The notes: generated by a model not told the origin, from the letters alone. DNA of 64,000 nucleotides from Trichobilharzia szidati (GCA_944472155.2 OX235272.1:79738020-79802019), one strand, 5' to 3'; shown: positions 20,239-32,520, counted from the first letter of the stretch. Program-made: numbers and translations.

Positions 20239-20830
20239 ATGTTCACTGATTGCATTCGTATTTCTCAAATAGAATGCAGTATGCTGAGTATAAGGGTGAA
20301 TCTTCCTCTGCCTTGCTTGCTTACTGAAGCTGGTGTTCCTCAGGCTGCTGTTCTCGTCACTTTCCTTATTTTTCTCTTCCTGCATGACTCACCTCATTCT
20401 AATGAAATCAACTTCGTCAAATACGCTGATGATCTGACCGTCTCGATTCCGGTCAAGTGCCAGTCAAAATATGGCAAACTTAATGTCTTTTGTCAGCCAT
20501 CAGTCAGTGGTCTAAGCTAAGTGGTCTTGCGTTAAATCCCTGAAAATGCCAGACTCCTGATTTCTCCTTCAGGCCTAAACGTGATCTTCAGCGACCAGTC
20601 AGTAAACATGAATATTGTAGTCAGTATGTCACTGCATACGTTAATGGACATCCAAACACATGCGAGAAATGGCGTCAGTCTATATTGACTGAAAATCAAC
20701 GCCCCTCTCCTTCTTTCTGGATCTCATCTGGTGTAACCAGAAGTCAATACAGAAGATTATGTGCTCGTACTAGAAAGCATAGGGACTCAACAATACCATA
20801 TGTGGCCAGCCCGTGTTTTGTGCAATAATT
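20239..20830 (+). mobile_element. LINE reverse-transcriptase fragment, block A
   Basis: The frame reads GVPQAAVLVTFLIFLF and then FVKYADDLTVS. These correspond to the GxPQG-type and [FY]xDD motifs of non-LTR RTs, here with Gly-to-Ala in the first and YADD intact. Downstream pieces (SFRPKRDLQRPVSKHEYC) continue in broken frames, ending with a block around TCTGGTGTAACCAGAAGTC. Copies occur at 27930, 34630 and, inverted, 49870. Decayed. Confidence 0.6.
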
Positions 20831-22140
20831 TAAACCGTGAAACTTATGAATTACTAAGTTGCCAGCAAAATAATCGGCTCTATTATTATCTCCTATTTGT
20901 AATCTATGGTGACGCTATTTCAAATCACTGACAATCTTTGCCACAAACATTATTGATTACATGTTTCTGTTTTCTCTGTATGCATTAGACTTGACTGTCA
21001 CTGCATCTACCAAATATGCCTTGCCATTAACCGTCCTGTCAAATTATCTATAAAATGATGTTTGATTAATTTAGGTGCAATTTTATACCAAATGCTTGAA
21101 TTTCTACACTGCAACATTAGCGCTCTTTTGGAATAAACCAGACTATTATTATACTATTACTAATAGTATTATTACTATTATATAAGTCGTCTACCATATT
21201 CAACGTTAACAACACAAGCGACTCACATTAACTCACAACAACAGAATACTAGAATCACTAACTACAAAAGCACATAAAACTGATACAACCCACAACCACA
21301 GTACAACACCAACATCAACGCCGACACAAACACAAACAACTACGCTCAACAATCGGATTATGTACGGATGAATTGTAATCAAGTGACATCATGATCCTCG
21401 TATTCATATTATCGCTCTCTGATAATTGTTCACAGTGGCCAATAACATTACCAGTTAGAAGATGGTAGTTCGGTTAGATTCATTTATTTCGAGATTTCAT
21501 CAGTGTACAAGTGATTGCATATCATGAAATAATTGAACTCAAACAGCGTGAAGCATTGCCTTACAATTCATCAACTGACTGCATGCCCGATAAATGGGTC
21601 AAATCGACAACTCACACTCTACTGATTATCCATCTGTAGAAGATTGCGATGCAGGAAAAATATGGTGTGATTATGCATGTACCCCTCAAGAATTAGGCAT
21701 TCCAAAAATATGCACAGGTGAACATTACATTCTCCCAAATCTCACTTTCTTTCATACTGCGTTCCGTTTCATATTCACCGCATAATAGTGACTACATTTT
21801 ATAGTACAACAAGCATTCAGTTGAACATGTTTTGGAAATGCTGGTATCGAGAGACGCTCACAAACACATAGAGACTCATATTTTCTCTATTGTGTCATGA
21901 TATCAATGAAATGAAAAGGGATCATTTAATTGGGACATGTTTTGTGAGGAGCTATTTTCTGCATGAGCAAGAAGTTCATTATGGTAGCATGCATGATATA
22001 TTACTAAATGAAGTGCAACATCTTATCATTATTCAACAACATTTTCCAACCAGTATTCTCCTCAATATAATGTATACAGAGTATATATCTCTTTGAAGAG
22101 AAAATAGTTTAAATATCCTGAACTCTTGAGACAGATATCT
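20831..22140. other. Block A intergenic repeat sequence, no gene seen
   Basis: It contains ATT-rich simple sequence (21148-21183) and an ACAACACAACC-rich tract (21230-21340) that recurs at 28440, 35160 and, inverted, 48660. The 63-codon frame at 21594-21785 is not intact in the other copies. Confidence 0.5.
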
Positions 22141-22182
22141 TGGTATGTTAGGCATGAGACTAGTCTTTGTCAAATGTAGGTC

Positions 22183-22780
22183 ATGACGATGATGATGCAG
22201 AAGGACAGTGCAAGAACTTCCAATTCACAGATGGTGGTTGAAGTGATTCAGCGTGTTGACAAATTCATATATTCGATGAGTTGCTTCAGTGACAATACAC
22301 TAACTATTGACGATATCGCAGCATTGACAATAAAATTATGTGTGACATTTACCAACGTGTTTCACATTTGGCGTATACGTGATATCAGATCATCGATGGA
22401 AATAAGTGAGTGCTGCTGGTTGTTTGACGTGGTCATTGACAGTGAAATTTATGTGACAGCGTTTGAGCACGGGTGTTCTACTTCCGATTCTCGTGTCAGG
22501 TGGAATAATAATAGCAGGTTAAGTGAGGAGGGTATATCAGTATTTAAGATTAAGAAGCTGCGTCGATTCAGATGGCTAAGATATGTGTAACGCATGCCAA
22601 AACTTCACATTCTCCAACGAGCAGGTATAGTCGTCATGGGATATGGTTGAAAAGTGGTAGGAGGTGTTCAAACCACAAAGTGTCATCCACTCACGAAGAT
22701 TTCGTCTGTTGCTGTGAGTCACGTAGAGATGTGATGACTGCTCATTTGGCGTCCTCGAGAATTGCTAATTAACCTCACGA
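22183..22780 (+). pseudogene. RTE-type LINE 3' end (C-terminal ORF2), block A
   Basis: A 135-codon frame ends in LRRFRWLRYV. After its stop the translation resumes as RMPKLHILQRAG and further on VSHVEMW. The RWLxxVxRMP motif and the following tract are the usual C-terminal tail of schistosome RTE-type retrotransposon ORF2, so this is a decayed LINE end and not a host gene. Copies: 29581-30190 and, inverted, 47190-47770. Confidence 0.6.
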
Positions 22781-22960
22781 AACCTGAATCACTTACACGC
22801 AGTCATAGAATGAATTCAAAAATATCACAGAATCCATTAAACAAATGAAATGTGACCATCTGCTGATTCACATTTCTCATAACAATACACAAAATCACAT
22901 GGTGCAGAGATCACAATTTCTCAATTAATCCCTGCTCATTAAAGGTAACACGAAAACACA

Positions 22961-23034
22961 GATTAATTCAAAGCGGTTGAGTAGTGCACTTGTCACGTAA
23001 TCACTCGATGACACCAGTATATATAAAACACACA
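22961..23034 (+). promoter_or_regulatory. Knot-gene promoter, block A orphan
   Basis: GGTTGAGTAGTGCACTTGTC, then a CACGTAATCACTCGATGACACC segment and a TATATATAAAA box at 23018-23028, 65-75 bp before the ATG. The CACGT core and the spacing are the same before every first exon of the family. Confidence 0.6.
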
Positions 23035-23092
23035 GACAAAGTGAACGCAAATTCAAAGCAATTCTTTGAAGTATACACCGAGGAGATCAAGT

Positions 23093-23150
23093 ATGGTGTG
23101 GAAGCTGTCAGCTGTGTTACTCTCCCTCGTCATCCTGCCACACAATACTG
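23093..23150 (+). pseudogene. Signal-peptide exon of a knot gene without exon 2
   Basis: This 58-nt exon encodes MVWKLSAVLLSLVILPHNTG and ends with an intact GTAAGT donor. It is the same length and phase as exon 1 of the complete genes. Sixty bases into the intron the sequence switches to RTE 3' end (23213), and no cysteine-rich exon 2 is visible before the next complete gene at 25921. Splicing onto that gene's exon 2 is conceivable but unsupported. Confidence 0.7.
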
Positions 23151-23209
23151 GTAAGTGTCACTTCTCCTTTCAAAGTCAACACTCGCAAATCACCCATTCA
23201 TTGTGTACA

Positions 23210-23530
23210 TCAGTATTTGAGATTAAGAAGCTGCATCGATTCAGATGGCTTAGATATGTTTAACACGTGCCAAGCCCTCACCGTCTCCGACGATCCAGGT
23301 TGGTCGTTATGGGATAAGTTTTGAAAGTGATATGAGGTGTTCAAATCAAAAAGTACCATCCACTCACGAAAATCTCGTCCGTTGCTGTGAGTCACGTAGA
23401 GACGTGGTGACTGCTCATTTGAAGTCCACGAGAAGCCTAGTCCCAAAGGATGAAGACTTCTGGTGAAACAACTCGAAATCGTTGTCAGTGATGCAGGTGC
23501 ATCCATTGCTTCCGACCTCCCACATCCATT
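23210..23530 (+). mobile_element. RTE-type LINE 3' end joined to a knot-gene intron
   Basis: Reads KKLHRFRWLRYV and later CRCIHC near the end, the C-terminal tail of RTE ORF2, with several stops. The same junction (TTGTGTACATCAGTATTTGAG) recurs at 30600-30620, so the fusion predates the block duplication. Confidence 0.65.
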
Positions 23531-25790
23531 GAATGATCAGTATTCTTCATGTGATTATTCTGTCTCTCGTACATTTCCGCTTAGTATGCTTTCTTTGACG
23601 CTTTTCTGTCTTTTCTCCTTACTCCTAGCATGTGCACTATGAAATGTGAAAGCGTGAACTGAGAATTTTTCGTGTTGAATACTGAACTGTGCAATTTACA
23701 AGAAACATCGGAATTATGAAGTGCTGTTGTTGGTTTCCTCTTCGATACACATACTGATTCATTAAACTTTCAAACCATCATTCACGACTGATCAAAACAT
23801 CACTGTTGCAAGTTCTACCTCAACAGCATTGAGCTATTAGTGCACAAACAAAACGGAAAGACGTGGTCAACAGGTACGATTTTGGACAACTGTCAGTTGT
23901 CAGACTACAATTTCTGATTTCCATGGGTTGTGAACAATTCGGACAAACTCTCATTGAACAAACAACAAAATGACATGCTTGTCAATGCTTTATTTGCAGC
24001 TACTTGTGTAGTGGATTTACAGGTGAAACCACGAAATGGAGATAATAATGGTGACGTAGTTTGTCGCTGAGCGGTACACGACTAGCAGTTGTGATACATT
24101 CGAACATGTATCCTCGATTCGTTACATCACATTCCTCCACTGGAAATTAGCTTTGTATACGGCGAATAGAAAGAGTGACGGTGGATCCTTTCACTGTACG
24201 GAGACAGCGGGAAACAATTTACAGTAGCCTAATGTAGTTGCAGCAAAGCATTAACTCAAGTGGACAACGAATCTTTTACTCCCCATCAAATCTTCTCAGA
24301 AATCATTTCGTAGATCATTCCACCTACAACACTGTGATGTCTTACCTGTGTTTATGAGCTAGCGAAATTTCACAAAGATTTTGACACACTCAAATTATAA
24401 ATTCATCACAATGCAAAGTTTTGTGTTTTATGGTGGAAAGTTTAGACTACGTTTGCCGACAGTCAATCGAATCGGCGAAACGGACTCGTTTCACTTCATT
24501 CAACACCTCAATACTTTTGACCATTTCGATAATGTTTAATGCAATCTACTTACTCATTGGCGTCATCACAGATACAGACCGTATGAAGTTTCTTCGACTA
24601 CTCACCTTTGGGAAGTCTCCGATCAAACGTCGCTAGTAACAAATGATACTATATCAATGATTGTTACCTTAATTAAATTGAGAGGATATAAAGAAGAGGT
24701 ACATTGCTTCACAGGTATATACATATATGCATATTCGCACGTATATTCATAGCAAACATGGAGAAGGATTCAGTCAAATAAACATTGCAAGATGCTTAGA
24801 TCAGAGTAAATATATGAAATCCATACACAATACGCCTCAGTATTTCATCTGCCATTCGAATTGAACATTTGATTCAGATCATTTGCTAGTGCGACTTGTC
24901 CACTGCTTCAAAATATCTTCTCAGAAGGACAACATTTCAGGTTCACCGTGTCGTATTCAGAAGCTCATTCTTATATTTGTTGTGACTGAAATTTGAACAG
25001 AATATATGAGTGAACAAGATTGTTATTGATCAAATCTCCTGATTATTCAAATTACCAAAAAACCACTAGAAACAGAACTAATCACAGTGATTTATTGAAT
25101 ACTGCAAAAGGTATCTACAAAGTGAACATTTGTTTATTCAATAGCATTTTACTAAACAAAGCTATGTGCAGCTACGAATACGAATAATGTTGAAGACAGT
25201 GTGTGAAATTGTGAATAAAACTCAGTTAAGTGGATTACTAATGACAAGGTGATAATCTCATACCACAGTGTCGACAAATCGTGGTTAGAATGCGAATAAC
25301 AAACATGAGTGAAGCTTCCGACATGTGAAGGATGCTGATGAGCATTTCCTGATATACGGAAGGATAATTTGTGCAGGATCATTCGCAGGACACTGTGTAG
25401 AGTAAGTAATTCACAAGGTCAAAATCTCGAGTGCATATAAATGCAACAGACAAAGGTGGCAGTATTCAGAAAGTGTCAAAGTAAATTCAGCATGCCCTAA
25501 AATAAATATATAACAGATGTCCCCCCTGCATATGAAAATGTTCGATGAAATGCTGAGGATTCCTTCTACACTTTTTGACGTTTACGAAGAAATTAAAAAT
25601 CATCTACACAAGACCTGAGTCATTTACACACAGCTATAAAATAAATTCAAAAATATCACAGAAACCACTTAACAACTGACATGAGATAATCACATGATTC
25701 ACTCTTCACATGATACCACACAACATCAAATGATGAAGAAATCACGAATTCTTACTTAATCCCTGTGCATTAAAGGGTAACACGAAAACA
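23531..25790. other. Block A sequence between LINE end and knot gene
   Basis: No gene recognised. 23.3-24.84 kb recurs at 40.62-42.16 kb, and part recurs at 30.9-32.5 kb (lacking about 660 bp around 24.24-24.89) and inverted at 45.4-46.7 kb. Open frames such as 24421-24636 are not kept in the other copies. Confidence 0.5.
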
Positions 25791-25794
25791 GATT

Positions 25795-25870
25795 AATTCA
25801 AAGCGGTTGAGTAGTGCACTTGTCACGTAATCACTCGATGACACCAGTATATATAACACACAGACAAAGT
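25795..25870 (+). promoter_or_regulatory. Promoter of complete knot gene 1
   Basis: GCGGTTGAGTAGTGCACTTG, the CACGTAATCACTCGATGACACC segment and TATATATAA at 25848-25856, about 70 bp before the ATG. This is the best-preserved form of the family promoter. Confidence 0.7.
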
Positions 25871-25920
25871 GAACGCGAATTCAACTCAATTCTTTGAAGT
25901 ATACACCGAGCAGATCAAGT

Positions 25921-26459
25921 ATGGTGTGGAAGCTGTCAGCTGTGTTACTCTCCCTCATCATCCTGCTACACAATACTGGTAAGTGTCATTTCTCCTTTCA
26001 TAGTCAACACTCGCAAATCAGCCATCTCTTGTGTACACATTCACAACTCATCACAGTGTCAGTTCACTCAAGTCAACCGATTGTTAACCCTCTACAACTA
26101 ATCTTCACCTCATCCAACCGCCACCACCAATATCATACACTGACTCACTCACTTACTCATTCAATGCATAATTCCCTCACACACTCGCACACGCACACAC
26201 ATGCACATGGACAATTTGTAATTTTGTGTCTATCTCTCCTTCCATTTTCTACATTTCAGTGGACGTGCAAGGCTGTTCAGCTGAGGGTGAACCATGCATA
26301 ACTACACGGAACTGCTGTTGGTCGGCAAAGTGCAGAAATACAAATGGAACTGGTTTTATTTGTGTCCAATGTTATCAAGCCAGGTTTTTCTGTACAAGTG
26401 ATGAACAGTGTTGTTCTGATAAATGTGTCGACGGTCAATGCTCAAACAGATTGCAGTGA
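25921..26459 (+). CDS. Secreted 12-cysteine double-knot-like protein, gene 1
   Basis: Two exons, 25921-25978 and 26260-26459, with a 281-nt intron (GTAAGT donor, TTTCAG acceptor, phase 1) encode 85 residues. Exon 1 is almost exactly a signal peptide (MVWKLSAVLLSLIILLHNTG). Exon 2 encodes the mature part, with 12 cysteines spaced C-x6-C-x5-CC-x4-C-x9-C, then x2, then C-x6-C-x5-CC-x3-C-x4-C. Each half matches the inhibitor-cystine-knot pattern, so the protein is probably two knots in series. Such folds act as secreted channel, receptor or protease ligands; the target here is unknown. The intron carries CA- and CACT-rich simple sequence. Close relatives are at 32619-33176 and 44634-45184. Schistosome larval secretions include small cysteine-rich peptides (KK7 type); kinship is untested. 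Confidence 0.85.
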
Positions 26460-27070
26460 TAATACGCCTACTTCACATGGCTTCTCACCTGTGGAGAAAT
26501 GATTACCTTAAATCACTTTTGATGTACTAACTTCCTGATTCACTAGTCTTCATTTTATCCTTTACCATATTGCAGGGTTATGAGAGGGTGATGAAATACA
26601 ACTATTTATACCAGTGACATCAGTAAAAATGTGCCTTATTTTTTATTCGACGTTTGTGACTGAGTGTTTGACTTGATATGGGATGAAGCACAAACGTTTA
26701 ATTGTCATAAGTATAATTTGCGTTCACGGTTACTTTGCGATGGAAGATTAAAATGCGTAAATGTTTTATTGTCGAAATTAGAAACACTATGAATGTCAGC
26801 AAGACTATGGTGATACTGATAACATTAGTGGTTTGAGTCGTTTTGAAGTAGAATAAGATGGTTTGACAGCACAATACAGTGACTGAAAATTACTTCTGTC
26901 TCGGAAATTTCTATTCTGATTTATGAGTCCTGGTTTCATGCTTCCTGTATTGTTTGATAAAGAAGTCGTGATGAAATATCACTCATGTGATTGATGGTGA
27001 CAATTATCTGCTCATCTTTTCGATGGCTAACCTCACCTTCTTTACATCTCTTTACATTTCTGGGCGTTCG
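26460..27070. other. 3' flank of knot gene 1, no further gene
   Basis: Nearly identical to 33177-33780 after gene 2. The first ~100 bp and a decayed version of the conserved downstream frame (near 26750-26810) also match the 3' flank of gene 3. The inner end of the left inverted-duplication arm falls at about 26.9 kb. Confidence 0.5.
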
Positions 27071-27425
27071 GAAGGCAAGGGAAAAGTGAGAATTTTGGAT
27101 GTCGGGTTAGTGACCCTGCAACAGGAAGGCGATTAAACTGCCACAGAAACTTCATCGCACAAAAATATACAAAACATATGAAAAACGTTACATTTTGCTT
27201 GAACAGGATAGGCAAAATGACACAGCAGGCTGGTGAAAGCCTTCGGGAATGCATTCAATGCATATATTTTCTCCAATTAAAAACAGAATAGAGAATGGTG
27301 AAGTGGAGTGTTCGTACAATTTACGAGGCTGTTCAGGCTGCCCTGGTATCCAAAGAAATGTGAAGATATGGTGTAGAAGTGCTCGCTAGGGTACATAGGG
27401 GAGATGTGGACTCTCGACATTGTCA
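27070..27425 (+). mobile_element. RTE-type LINE 5' end / endonuclease start, block A
   Basis: The region matches 33785-34110 and translates in broken frame to WSVRTIYEAVQAALVS, the beginning of an RTE endonuclease domain (the W-N-V-R-T block). It stops after about 40 codons and abuts the orphan knot exon. Not functional. Confidence 0.5.
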
Positions 27426-27457
27426 GATGAAGAGTCACTAATCTACTGCCGTCTGGT

Positions 27458-27925
27458 CACCCATATGACAACCACGAGCACACTGAGACAGTGAGTGGCT
27501 ATCATGATGTCAGTAGTGGCAGTAGCTCCCGCGTATATCACATGGGATGCACATCCCATTTGTCCCTGATGTTGATTTGCACCTTGCGAACCGACAGCAA
27601 TCTGCAGTTCTCTGGCATTTTTCAAGGAGAGGCGCACATTCTTGGGCGTCAGCTGAAATATAGATGATAGAAGGGATAGATGGACACAAAATTACAAATT
27701 GTGTGTGTATGTGTATGTGTGCGAGTGTGTGGGCTAGTTGTGCAGTGAATGATTGACTGACTGAGTGAGTGGGTGAGATGATGTTGGTGGTGGTTGGATG
27801 AGGGGAAGGTTAGATGTTGAGAGATAACAAGTGGTTGACTTGAGTGAAGTGACACTGTGATAAGCTGTATGTTTACAAGTTATGACAGATTTGCGAGTGT
27901 GACCTTTGAAAGGAGAAGTGACGCC
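27458..27925 (-). pseudogene. Orphan knot-gene intron plus exon 2, block A
   Basis: On the minus strand a knot-type intron (CA- and CACT-rich, TATATTTCAG acceptor) leads at 27652 into an exon in the family phase. It has cysteines spaced C-x6-C-x5-CC-x4-C-x9-C-x2-C-x6-C, then a TGA at 27510-27512. So the first knot is complete and the second is cut short; remnants of its cysteines continue in other frames to about 27458. Exon 1 is missing: at about 27925 the sequence changes to LINE RT. A copy with the same stop lies at 34216-34358. Confidence 0.65.
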
Positions 27926-28400
27926 GGTACTGAAGCTAGTGTTCCTCAGGCTGCTGTTCTCATCACTTTCCTTATTTTTCTCTTCCTGCAAGAATCATAT
28001 CATTCTAATGAAATCAACTTCGTCAAATACGCTGATGTCCTGACCGTCTCGTTTACTGTCAAGTTACAGTCAGACTATTGCAAACTGAATAGCTTTTGTC
28101 GGCCGTCTGTCAGAGGTCTAAGCTGAATGGTCTTATGCTTAATTCCTGAAAATGCCAGACTCCTGATTTCTCCTTCAGGCCTAAACGTGATCTTCAGCGA
28201 CCGGTCAGTAAACATGAATATTGTAGTCAGCATGTCACTGCATAAGTTAATGGAGATCCGAACTCATGCGAGAAATGGCGTCAGTCTATATTGACTGAAC
28301 ATCAACAACATCCTTCTTGCTGTATCTCATCTGGTGTAACCAGAAGTCAATACAGAAGATTATGTGCTCGTACTAAAAAGCATAGGGACTCAACAATACT
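27926..28400 (+). mobile_element. LINE reverse-transcriptase fragment, block B
   Basis: Matches 20320-20790: SVPQAAVLITFLIFLF, and YADD changed to YADV (KYADVLTVS), so the catalytic box is broken. It starts exactly where the orphan knot intron stops, replacing its exon 1. Confidence 0.6.
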
Positions 28401-29575
28401 ATCACTATACTATTACTAATAGTTTTATTACTATTACATATGTCGTCTACCATATTCAACGTTAACAACACAAGCGACTCAAAACAACACAATAATAGAA
28501 TCACTAACTACAAAAGCACATAAAACTGACACAACCAACAATCGCAGTACAACACCAACATCAACACCGACACAAACACAAACAACTGCACTCAACAATC
28601 GAATTATGTACGGATGAATTGTAATCAAATGACATCATGATCCTCGTATTCATATTATCGCTCTCTGTTAGTTGTTCACAGTGGCCAATAACATTACCAG
28701 TTAGCACATGGTAGTTCGGTTAGATTCATTTATTTCGAGATTTCATGAGTGTACAAGTGATTGCGCATCATGAAATAATTGAACTCGGACAGCGTGAAGC
28801 ATCGCCTTACAATTCATTAACTGACTACGTGTTTAATGAACTCGTGAACTCGACAAATCACTCTGTGTTGCTCATCAGTTTGTAGCAGATTGTGGTGAAG
28901 CGGAAGGACGCTGAAAGTACACACGTATCTCTCAAGGCTTCGTCGTTTCGAAAATATCGACAGGTGAGCATTACATTCTCTGAAATCTCACTTCCTTTCA
29001 TACTGAGTTCCGTTTCATATTCACCGCATAATAGTGACTACATTTTATAGTACAACAAGCATTCAGATGACCACAAGTAGAGACTCATATTTTCTCTATC
29101 ACTTTATGATATCAATTTTATATTTGCATGTATGAGATAGCATCTATATGCGAAGTATTTAGGGTGAGCTATTCCAACAATCAGATTGTCTGAGAAAACA
29201 AATTCATAAATGCAGTGGCGAGACCTCATTTTGAATAGTGTCAATTGTGAGGAAGTAGTTATTTCTCGTTAATATATGGGTGTCATTTTGTGAATGGGCA
29301 CTTTGAAATGAAAAGGTATCATTTGAGTTGGAACATGTTTTGTGAGGAGCTATTTTCTGCATGAGCAACAAGTTCACTATGGTAGCATGCATGATATATT
29401 ACTAAATGAAGTGCAAAATCTTATCATTATTCAACAACATTTTCCAACCAGTATTCTCCTCAATATAATGTAAACAGAGTGTATATCTCTTTGAAGAGAA
29501 AATGGTTTAAATATCCTGAACTCTTGAGACAGATATCTTGGTATGTTAGGCATGAGACTAGTCTTTGTCAAATGT
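28401..29575. other. Block B intergenic repeat sequence, no gene seen
   Basis: Direct copy of 21.15-22.18 kb with small indels, including the ACAACAC-rich tract. No conserved reading frame. Confidence 0.5.
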
Positions 29576-29580
29576 AGGCC

Positions 29581-30190
29581 ATGACGATGATGATGCAGAA
29601 GGACAGTGCACGAACTTCCAATTCACAGATGGTGGTTGAAGTGATTCAGTGTGTTGACAAATTCATATATTCGATGAGTTGTTTCAGTGACAATACACTA
29701 ACTATTGACGATATCGCAGCATTGACAATAAAATTATGTGTGACATTTACCAACGTGTTTCACATTTGGCGTATACGTGATATCAGATCATCGATGGAAA
29801 TAAGTGAGTGCTGCTGGTTGCTTGACGTGGTCATTGACAATGAAATTTATGCGACTGTGTTTGAGCACGGGTGTTCTACTTCCGATTCTCGTGTCACGTG
29901 GAATAATAATAGCAGGTTAAGTGAGTAGGGTATATCAGTATTTAAGATTAAGAGGCGGCGTCGATTCAGATGGCTAAGAAATGTGTAACGCATGCCAAAA
30001 CTTCACATTCTCCAACAAGCAGGTATAGTCGTCATGAGATATGGTTGGAAAGTGGTAGGAGGTGTTCAAACCACAAAGCGTGATCCACTCACGAAGATTT
30101 CGTCTGTTGCTGTGAGTCACGTAGAGATGTGGTGACTGCTCATTTGGCGTCCCCAAGAATTGTTCATTAACCTCACGAAACCTGAATAAC
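29581..30190 (+). pseudogene. RTE-type LINE 3' end, block B
   Basis: Direct copy of 22183-22780 with an extra stop at 29926-29928 that cuts the frame to 115 codons. The RRRFRWLRNV and RMPKLHILQQAG parts remain legible. Confidence 0.6.
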
Positions 30191-30369
30191 TTACATCCTG
30201 TCATAGAATGAATTCAAAAATATCACAGAATCCATTAAACAAATGAAACGTGACCATCTGCTGATTCACATTTTTCATAACAATACACAAAATCACATGG
30301 TGCAGAGATTATAATTTCTCAATTAATCCCTGAGCATTATGAGGTACCACGGAGACACAGATTAATTCA

Positions 30370-30430
30370 AAGCGGTTGAGTAGTGCACTTGTCACGTAAT
30401 CACTCGATGACACTAGTATATATAACACTC
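30370..30430 (+). promoter_or_regulatory. Knot-gene promoter, block B orphan
   Basis: GCGGTTGAGTAGTGCACTTG and the following shared segment with TATATATAA at 30417-30425, before the orphan exon at 30492. Confidence 0.6.
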
Positions 30431-30491
30431 ACAGACAATCAGAGCGCAAATTCAACTCAATTCTTTGAAGTACACACCGAGCAGATCAAGT

Positions 30492-30549
30492 ATGGTGTGG
30501 AAGCTGTCAGCTGTGTTACTCTCCCTCGTCATCATGCTACACAATACTG
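30492..30549 (+). pseudogene. Signal-peptide exon of a knot gene without exon 2, block B
   Basis: A 58-nt exon (MVWKLSAVLLSLVIMLHNTG) with an intact GTAAGT donor, then the same switch to RTE sequence at about 30609 as in block A. No second exon before 32619. Confidence 0.7.
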
Positions 30550-30608
30550 GTAAGTGTCACTTCTCCTTTCAAAGCCAACACTCACAAATCAGCCATCCAT
30601 TGTGTACA

Positions 30609-30910
30609 TCAGTATTTGAGATTAAGAAGCTGCATCGATTCGGATGGCCTAGATATGTTTAATACGTGCCAAGCCTTCACCTTCGCCGACGATCAAGGTT
30701 GGTCGTTATGGGATAAGTTTTGGAAGTGATATGAGGTGTTCAAACAACAAAGTACCATCCACTCACGAAAATTTCGTCCGTTGCTGTGACTCACGTAGAG
30801 ACGTGGTGACTGCTTATTCGAATCCTGGAACCAAAGGGTGAAGACTTCTAGTGAAGCGACGTGAACTTGTTGTCAGTGATGCAGATGCATCCATTGCTCC
30901 CGATCTCCCA
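30609..30910 (+). mobile_element. RTE-type LINE 3' end joined to a knot intron, block B
   Basis: Copy of 23210-23530 (KKLHRFGWPRYV), further decayed by stops. Confidence 0.6.
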
Positions 30911-32500
30911 CATCCATTGAATGATCAGTATTCTTCATGTGATTATTCTGTCTCTCGTACATTTCCGCTTTGTATGCTTTCTTTGACGCTTCTCTGTCTT
31001 TCCTCCTTACTCCTAGCATGTGCACTATGAAATGTGAAAGCGTGAACTGAGAACTTTTCGTGTTGAATACTGAACTGTGCAATTTACAAGAAACATCCGA
31101 ATTATGAAGTGCTGTTGTTGGCTTCCTCTTCGATACACACGCTGATTCATTTAATATTCAAACCATCATATACGACTGACTAAAACATCACTGTTGCAGC
31201 TTCTACCTCAACAGCATTGAGCTATTAGTGCACAAACAAAACGGAAAGACGTGGTCAACAGGTACGATTTTGGACAACTGTCAGTTGTCAGACTACAGTT
31301 TCTTATTTCCATGGGTTGTGAACAATTTGAACAAACTCACTCCAAACAAACAACAAAATGACATGCTTGTCAATGCTTTATTCGTAGCTACTTGTGTAGT
31401 GGGTTTACAGGTGAAACCACGAAATGGAGATAATAATAGTGAAGTGGTTTGTCTCTGAGTGGTACACGACTAGCAGTTGTGATACATTCGAACATGTATC
31501 CTCGATTCGGTACATCACATTCCTCCACTGGAAACAGCTTTGCATACGGCGAATAGAAAGAGTGACGGTGGATCCATTCACTGTACGGAGACTGCGAGAA
31601 ACAACTTACAGTAGCTAATCCACTGGTTCAAAATGTCTTCTCAGAAGGTCAACATTTCAGGTTCACCTTGTCGTATTCAGCATCTCATTCTAATATTTGT
31701 TGTGACTGAAATTTGAACAGAATATATGAGTGAACAAGACTGTCATTGATCAAATCTCCTGATTATTCAAATTACCAAAAGATCACTAGAAACAGAACTA
31801 ATCACAGTGATTTATTGAATACTGCAAAAGGTATCTACAAAGTGAACATTTGTTTATTCAATAGCATTTTACTAAACAGAACTATGTGCAGCTACGAATG
31901 AGAATAATGCTGAAGACAGTGTGTGAAATTGTGAAATAAAACACAGTTAACTGGATTGGTAATGACAAGGTGATAATCTCATACCACAGTGTCGACATAT
32001 CGTGGTTAGAATGCGAATAACAACCATGAATGAAGCTTCCGACATGTGAAGGATGCTGTTGAGCATTTCCTGGTATACGGAATGGTAATTTGTGCAGGAG
32101 CATTCACAGCACACTGTGTAGAGTAAATAATTCACAAGGTCAATATCTCGGAAGCATATAAATGCAACAGACAAATGTGGAAGTATTCAGAAAGTGTCGA
32201 AGTAAATTCAGCATGCCCTAAAATAAATATATAACAGATGTCCCTCCTGCATATGAAAATGTTCGATGAAATACTGAGCATTCTCTCTAAGCTTTTTGAA
32301 GTTTACGAAGAAATTAAAAATCATCTACACAAGACCTGAGTCATTTACACACAGCTATAAAATTAATTCAAAAATATCACAGAAACCACTTAACAACTGA
32401 CATGAGATAATCACATGACTCACTCTTCACATGATACCACGCAACATCAAATGATGAAGAAATCACGAATTCTTACTTAATCCGTGCTCAGTAAAGGTAA
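30911..32500. other. Block B sequence between LINE end and knot gene 2
   Basis: Copy of 23.5-25.79 kb lacking about 660 bp. The frames at 31228-31458 and 31882-32174 are not kept across copies. No gene recognised. Confidence 0.5.
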
Positions 32501-32520
32501 CACGAAAACACGGATTAATT

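Larger units (their letters stand above)
7290..26900 (+). repeat. Left arm of a large inverted duplication
   Basis: From about 7290 to about 26900 the plus strand matches, in the same order, the minus strand from about 59750 down to about 44300. Anchors are the neuropeptide genes (7314 with 59712), a 76-codon frame (12234 with 55148), SINEs (17234 with 52856), a promoter relic (19440 with 50640), a signal-peptide exon (23093 with 46889) and a knot gene (25921 with 45184). The sum of paired coordinates jumps by about 2.74 kb at 12458-15215, where a PLE pair was inserted in this arm only, and by about 1.1 kb near 24.2-25.1 kb. Confidence 0.9.

Noticed and set aside
22183..22590. 135-codon ORF present in three copies, first taken for a host gene
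   Set aside because: Its C-terminal RFRWLRYV with downstream RMP and VSHVEMW is the tail of an RTE LINE ORF2.
27649..27855. Minus-strand ORF rich in His, Ser and Thr (also 34328-34549)
   Set aside because: It is the CA/CACT-rich intron of an orphan knot gene, as shown by the acceptor and the matching introns of the complete genes.
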